Part shown: piece by piece, positions 57,701-64,000 of the stretch
Layout of the letters: the number at the start of each line of letters is the position of its first letter
Position numbering within the stretch: the stretch's first letter is position 1
Assembly (NCBI GenBank): GCA_040954595.2
Contig: CM082598.2
Location: 8,618,001-8,682,000, forward strand
DNA length: 64,000 nucleotides
Reading direction: 5' to 3'
Source of the DNA: Balanoglossus misakiensis
Taxonomy: Eukaryota > Hemichordata
Made by a program: the position numbers and the translations under genes
The notes under the pieces: model-generated
What the model was told of the DNA's origin: nothing
Databases searched by the model: none
The model's input: the letters and a program-made list of their open reading frames with translations, nothing else

Positions 57701-60700
57701 CGGCAACAAATTCTCAGCCGTTATTTCTCCCCTCACAAGAATGGCGGCAACAAACTCTCAGCCGTTATTTATCCCCTCCCAAGATTGGCGGCAATAAATT
57801 CTCTGCCATCATTTATCCCCTCCCAAGAATGGCGGCAACAAACTCTCAGCCGTTATATCTCCCCTCCCGAGAATGGCAGCGATAAATTCTCTGCCATCAT
57901 TTCTCCCCTCCCAAGGATGGCGGTAATAAATTCTCTGCCATCGTTTCTCCCCTCCCAAGAATGGCCCCAACAAACTCTCAGCCCTTATTTCTCCCCTCCC
58001 ATGAATGGCGGCAACAAACTCTCTGCCATCATTTCTGCCCTCCTGAGAATGGCTTCAACAAACTCTCAGCCGTTATTTCTCCCCTCCCGAGAATGGCGGC
58101 AACAAACTCTCAGCCCTTATTTCACCCCTCCCGAGAATGGCGGTAATAAATTCTCTGCCATCATTTTTCCCCTCCCAAGAATGGCGGCAACAAACTATCT
58201 GCCATCATTTCTCCCCTCCCAAGAATGGCGGCAACAAACTCTCAGCCCTCATTTCCCCCCTCCCGAGAATGGCGGGAACAAACTCTCAGCCCTTATTTCT
58301 CAGCTCCCGATAATGGCGGCAATAAATTCTCTGCCATGATTTCTCCCCTCCCAAGAATGGCGGCAATAAATTCTCTGCCATTATTTCTCCCCACCCAAGA
58401 ATGGCGGCATCAAACTCTCAGCCCTCATTTCTCCCCTCCCGAGAGTGGCGGCAACAAACTCTCAGCCCTTATTTCTCCCCTCCCAAGAATGGCGGCAATA
58501 AATTCTCTGCCATAGTTTCTCCCCTCCCAAGAATGGCCCCAACAAACTCTCAGCCCTCATTTTTCCCCTGTCAAGAATGGCGGCAACAAAGTGTCGGCCC
58601 TTATTTCACCCCTCCCATGGATGGCGGCAATAAATTCTCTGCCATCATTCCTCCCCTCCCGAGAATGGCGGCAATATATTCTCTGCCATCATTTCTCCCC
58701 TCCATAGAATGGCGGCAATATATTCTCTGCCATCATTTCTCCCCTCCCAAGAATGGCGGCAACAAACTCTCAGTCGTTATTTCTCCCCTCCCGAGAATGG
58801 CGGGAACAAACTCTCAGCCATCATTTCTCCCCTCCCGATAATGGCGGCAATAATTTCTCTGCCATGATTTCTCCCCTCCCAAGAATGGCGGCAACAAATT
58901 CTCAGCCGTTATTTCTCCCCTCACAAGAATGGCGGCAACAAACTCTCAGCCGTTATTTATCCCCTCCCAAGATTGGCGGCAATAAATTCTCTGCCATCAT
59001 TTATCCCCTCCCAAGAATAGCGGCAACAAACTCTCAGCCGTTATATCTCCCCTCCCGAGAATGGCAGCGATAAATTCTCTGCCATCATTTCTCCCCTCCC
59101 AAGGATGGCGGTAATAAATTCTCTGCCATCGTTTCTCCCCTCCCAAGAATGGCCCCAACAAACTCTCAGCCCTTATTTCTCCCCTCCCATGAATGGCGGC
59201 AACAAACTCTCTGCCATCATTTCTGCCCTCCCGAGAATGGCTTCAACAAACTCTCAGCCGTTATTTCTCCCCTCCCGAGAATGGCTGCAACAAACTCTCA
59301 GCCCTTATTTCACCCCTCCCGAGAATGGCGGTAATAAATTCTCTGCCATCATTTCTCCCCTCCCAAGAATGGCGGCAACAAACTAACTGCCATCATTTCT
59401 CCCCTCCCAAGGATGGCGGTAATAAATTCTCTGCCATCGTTTCTCCCCTCCCAAGAATGGCCCCAACAAACTCTCAGCTCTTATTTCTCCCCTCCCATGA
59501 ATGGCGGCAACAAACTCTCTGCCATCATTTCTGCCATCCCGAGAATGGCTTCAACAAACTCTCAGCCGTTATTTCTCCCCTCCCGAGAATGGCTGCAACA
59601 AACTCTCAGCCCTTATTTCACCCCTCCCGAGAATGGCGGTAATAAATTCTCTGCCATCATTTCTCCCCTCCCAAGAATGGCGGCAACAAACTATCTGCCA
59701 TCATTTCTCCCCACCCAAGAATGGCGGCAACAAACTCTCAGCCCTCATTTCCCCCCTCCCGAGAATGGCGGGAACAAACTCTCAGCCCTTATTTCTTAGC
59801 TCCCGATAATGGCGGCAATAAATTCTCTGCCATGATTTCTCCCCTCCCAAGAATTGCGGCAATAAATTCTCTGCCATTATTTCTCCCCTCCCAAGAATGG
59901 CGGCATCAAACTCTCAGCCCTCAATTCTCCCCTCCCGAGAATGGCGGCAACAAACTCTCAGCCCTTAATTCTCCCCTCCCAAGAATGGCGGCAATAAATT
60001 CTCTGCCATCATTTCTCCCCTCCCAAGAATGGCGGCAATATATTCTCTGCCATCATTTCTCCCCTCCCTAGAATGGCGTCAATATATTCTCTGCCATTAT
60101 TTCTCCCCTCCCAAGATTGGCGGCAATAAATTCTCTGCCATCATTTCTCCCCTCCCAAGAATTTCGGCAACAAACTCTCAGCCGTTATATCTCCCCTCCC
60201 GTAAATGGCAGCAATAAATTCTCTGCCATCATTTCTCCCCTCCCAAGGATGGCGGCAATAAATTCTCTGCCATCGTTTCTCCCCTCCCAAGAATGGCCCC
60301 AACAAACTCTCAGCCCTCATTTCTCCCCTCTCAAGAATGGCGGCAACAAACTGTCGGCCCTTATTCCTCCCCTCCCGAGAATGGCGGGAACAAACTCTCA
60401 GCCCTTATTTCTCCCCTCCCGATAATGGGGCAATAAATTCTCTGCCATGATTTCTCCCCTCCCAAGAATGGCGGCAATAAATTCTCTGCCGTCATTTCTC
60501 CCCTCCAAAGAATGGCGGCATCAAATTCTCAGCCGTTATTTCTCCACTCCCAAGAATAGCGGCAACAAACTCTCAGCCGTTATTTATCCCCTCCCAAGAT
60601 TGGCGGCAATAAATTCTCTGCCATCATTTTCCCCTCCTAAGAATGGCGGCAATATATTCTCTGCCATCATTTCTCCCCTCCCTAGAATGGCGGTAATATA

Positions 60701-61378
60701 TTCTCTGCCATAATTTCTCCCCTCCCAAGAATGGCGGCAATAAATTCTGTGCCATCATTTCTCCCCTCCCAAGAATGGCGGCAACAAACTCTCAGCCGTT
60801 ATTTCTCCCCTCCCAAGAATGGCGGCAATTAATTCTCTGCCATCATTTCTGCCCTCCCGAGAATGGCTTCAACAAACTCTCAGCCGTTATTTCTCCCCTC
60901 CCGAGAATGGCGGCAATAAATTCTCTGCAATCATTTCTCCCTTCCCCAGAATGGCGGCAGCAAACTCTCTGCCATCATTTCTCCCCTCCCAAGAATGGCG
61001 GCAACAAACTCTCAGCCCTCATTTCTCCCCTCCCAAGAATGGCGGCAACAAACTCTCAGCCCATATTTCTCCCCTCCCAAGAATGGCGGCAACAAACTCT
61101 CAGCCGTTATTTCTCCCCTCCCAAGAATGGCGACAATAAATTCTCAACCATCATTTCTCCCCTCCCAAGAATGGCGGCAATTAATTCTCTGCCATAATTT
61201 CTCCCCTCCCAAGAATGGCGACAATACATTCTATGCCATCATTTCTCCCCTCCCAAGAATGGCGGCAACAAACTCTCTGCCATCATTTCTCCCCTCCCAA
61301 GAATGGCAGCAAAAAACTCTCAGCCATCATTTCTCCCCTCCCAAGAATGGCGGCAACAAACTGTCAGCACTGATTTCT

Positions 61379-63072
61379 CCCCCCCCCCCCCCACCAAGAA
61401 TGGCGGCAATATATTCTCTGCCATCATTTCTCCCCTCCCGAGAATTGCGGCAATAAATTCTCTGCCATCATTTCTCCCCTCCCGATAATGGCGGCAATAA
61501 ATTCTCCGCGATCATTTCTCCCCTCCCAAGAATGGCGTCAATTAATTCTCTGCCATCATTTCTTCCCTCCCGAGAATGTCTTCAACAAACTCTCTGCCAT
61601 CATTTCTCCCTTCCCCAGAATGGCGGCAACAAACTCTCTGCCATCATTTCTCACCTCCCAAGAATGGCGGCAATAAATTCTCAGCCATCATTTCTCCCCT
61701 CCCAAGAATGGCGGCAACAAACTCTCAGCCCATATTTCTCCCCTCCCAAGAATGGCGGCAACAAACTCTCAGCCGTTATTTCTCCCCTCCCAAGAATGGC
61801 GGCAATAAATTCTCTACCATCATTTCTCCCCTCCCAAGAATGGCGGCAATTAATTCTCTGCCATAATTTCTCCCCTCCCAAGAATGGCGACAATACATTC
61901 TCTGCCATCAATTCTCCCCTCCCAAGAATGGCGGCAACAAACTCTCTGCCATCATTTCTCCCCTCCCAAGAATGGCGGCAACAAACTCTCAGCCCATATT
62001 TCTCCGGTCTCGAGAATGGCGGCAACAAACTCTCTGCCATCATTTCTCCCCTCCCAAGAATGGCGGCAACAAACTCTCAGCCATCATTTCTCCCCTCCCA
62101 AGAATGGCGGCAACAAACTCTCAGCCATCATTTCCCCCCTCCCAAGAATGGCGGCAACAAACTGTCAGCACAGATTTCTCCCCCCCCCCGAAGAATGGCG
62201 GCAACAAAGTCTCTGCCATCATTTCTCCCCTCCCTAGAATGGCGGCAACAAACTCTATGCCATGATTTCTCCCCTCCCAAGATTAGCGGCAATAAATTCT
62301 CTACCATCATTTCACCCCTCCCGAGAATGGCTTCAACAAACTCTCAGCCGTTTTTTCTACCCTCCCAAGAATGGCGGCAATAAATTCTCTGCCATTGTTT
62401 CTCCCCTCCCAAGAATGGCGGCAACAAACTCTCCGCCATCGTTTCTCCCCTCCCAAGAATGGCGGCAACAAACTCTCCGCCATCATTTCTGCCCTCCCGA
62501 GAATGGCTTCAACTAACTCTTAGCCGTTATTTCTCCTCTCCCGAGAATGGCGGTAATAAATTCTCTGCCATCATTTCTCCCTTCCCCAGAATGGCGGCAA
62601 CAAACTCTCTGCCATCATTTCTCCCCTCCCAAGAATGGCGGCAACAAACTCTCAGCCCATATTTTTCCCGTCTCGAGAATGGCGGCAACAAAATCTATGC
62701 CATGATTTCTCCCCTCCCAAGATTGGCGGCAATAAATTCTCTACCATCATTTCACCCCTCCCGAGAATGGCTTCAACAAACTCTCAGCCGTTTTTCCTAC
62801 CCTCCCAAGAATGGCGGCAACACACTCTCAGCCAACATTTCTCCCCTCCCAAGAATGGCGGCAACAAACTCTCAGCCCATATTTCTCCGGTCTCGAGAAT
62901 GGCGGCAACAAACTCTCTGCCATCATTTCTCCCCTCCCAAGAATGGCGGCAACAAACTCTCAGCCATCATTTCTCCCCTCCCAAGAATGGCGGCAACAAA
63001 CTCTCAGCCATCATTTCCCCCCTCCCAAGAATGGCGGCAACAAACTGTCAGCACTGATTTCTCCCCCCCCCC
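61379..63072. repeat. Poly-C variant units of the satellite, second cluster (3 sites)
   Basis: Runs at 61,379-61,392 (14 C), 62,180-62,189 (10) and 63,063-63,072 (10). Those flanked by CTGTCAGCAC differ from the first cluster's CTGTCCGCAC, so the two clusters are separate lineages. No such unit occurs between 42.9 and 61.3 kb. Confidence 0.92.
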
Positions 63073-64000
63073 GAGAATGGCGGGAACAAACTCTCAGCCA
63101 TCATTTCTCCCCTCCCGATAACGGCGGCAATAATTTCTCTGCCATGATTTCTCCCCTCCCAAGAATGGCGGCAATAAATTCTATGCCATCATTTCTCCCC
63201 TCCCGAAAATGGCGGCAACAAATTCTCAGCCGTTATTTCTCCCCTCACAAGAATGGCGGCAACAAACTCTCAGCCGTTATTTATCCCCTCCCTAGAATGG
63301 CGGCAATACATTCTCTGCCATCATTTCTCCCCTCCCAAGAATGGCGGCAACAAACTCTCAGTCGTTATTTCTCCCCTCCCGAGAATGGCGGGAACAAACT
63401 CTCAGCCATCATTTCTCCCCTCCCGATAATGGCGGCAATAATTTCTCTGCCATGATTTCTCCCCTCCCAAGAATGGCGGCAACAAATTCTCAGCCGTTAT
63501 ATCTCCCCTCCCGAGAATGGCAGCAATTAATTCTCTGCCATCATTTCTCCCCTCACAGGGATGGCGGCAATACATTCTCTGCCATCGATTCTCCCCTCCC
63601 AAGAATGGCGCCAACAAACTCTCAGCCCTCATTTCTCCCCTCCCATGAATGGCTGCAACAAACTCTCTGCCGTCATTTCTGCCCTCCCGAGAATGGCTTC
63701 AACAAACTCTCAGCCGTTATTTCTCCCCTCCCGAGAATGGCTGCAACAAACTCTCAGCCCTTATTTCACCCCTCCCGAGAATGGCGGTAATAAATTCTCT
63801 GCCATCATTTCTCCCCTCCCAAGAATGGCGGCAACAAACTCTCAGCCGTTATATCTCCCCTCCCGAGAATGGCAGCAATTAATTCTCTGCCATCATTTCT
63901 CCCCTCACAGGGATGGCGGCAATACATTCTCTGCCATCGATTCTCCCCTCCCAAGAATGGCGCCAACAAACTCTCAGCCCTCATTTCTCCCCTCCCATGA

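Larger units (their letters stand above)
25097..64000. repeat. 44-bp satellite array, about 880 units, running off the window
   Basis: The unit is CTCCCCTCCC, then AAGAATGGCGGC, then a 22-nt tail. Two main tail classes occur: CAACAAACTCTCAGCC + GTTATTT or CTTATTT, and CAATAAATTCTCTGCC + ATCATTT. Common variants include GAGAATGG, GATAATGG, GGCTTCAAC, GGCCCCAAC, GCAATATATT, GCCATGATTT and TAGAATGG. Unit length is nearly invariant. The start at 25,097 is abrupt and there is no end within the window. No interruption by another element is seen in 38.9 kb. All long open frames in this interval, on both strands, are periodic with 44 residues and are products of the repeat, not genes. Confidence 0.98.

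Noticed and set aside
25178-63882. Dozens of 60-280 codon open frames beginning MAA(T/I)NS... in the array
   Set aside because: All are 44-residue periodic translations of the 44-bp satellite in rotating frames, overlapping each other on the same strand. Their starts are the repeated ATGGCGGC and their ends are unit variants (CAATAA, CCATGA). None has independent coding evidence.
25097-64000. CRISPR array
   Set aside because: Direct repeats are contiguous with no unique spacers, and the surroundings are eukaryotic with no cas genes.
25097-64000. Telomeric or rDNA spacer repeat
   Set aside because: The unit has no TTAGGG-type motif, and no rRNA sequence is adjacent.

Overview
This is metazoan nuclear DNA, most likely from a marine invertebrate. 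The signs are low gene density, eukaryotic retroelements (a tyrosine-recombinase retrotransposon and Jockey-superfamily-like LINE fragments), miniature foldback and TTAA elements, and splice-type signals. I cannot name the species from sequence alone. There is no bacterial operon, rRNA or convincing tRNA gene. I see no confidently intact host protein-coding gene, only one or two candidate exons.

Layout. (1) 1-25.1 kb is a mosaic of old transposable elements. A nearly complete DIRS-order (Ngaro-like) retrotransposon lies at about 0.5-5.65 kb. It encodes a gag-like protein, reverse transcriptase, RNase H and a tyrosine recombinase, and the copy looks disabled. Next come a LINE 3' scrap (6.9 kb), two foldback sequences (7.4 and 7.8 kb) and a broken LINE reverse transcriptase (8.2-9.1 kb). 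Candidate exons lie at 10.6-11.3 kb, and a decayed PIF1/Helitron-type helicase lies on the minus strand (11.9-14.0 kb). Between 14.9 and 24 kb are dispersed non-coding repeat families. They include a pair of about 190-bp TTAA-flanked inverted-repeat elements in opposite orientation, a repeat whose two copies are at 1-427 and 19.3-19.8 kb, and a 977-bp foldback unit present as a near-identical head-to-tail dimer inserted into another repeat.

(2) From 25,097 to the end of the window, about 39 kb, the sequence is a single satellite array of a 44-bp unit, about 880 copies. Each unit has a pyrimidine block (CTCCCCTCCC), an ATGGCGGC block and an AT-richer tail. Because 44 is not a multiple of 3, three units (132 bp) make a 44-residue periodic peptide in every plus-strand frame. 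This produces dozens of overlapping spurious ORFs. The array has higher-order structure: duplicated blocks offset by multiples of 44 bp (704, 792, 968, 1188, 2112 bp) or by about 579 and 3,623 bp, plus a special variant unit carrying a 10-16 nt C run.

The most unusual parts are the satellite (its size, stop-poor plus strand, per-unit YY1-like, MAZ-like and 3'-splice-site-like motifs, and its abrupt start beside a C/T-rich duplicated sequence) and the tandem foldback dimer. All function assigned to the array is inference.
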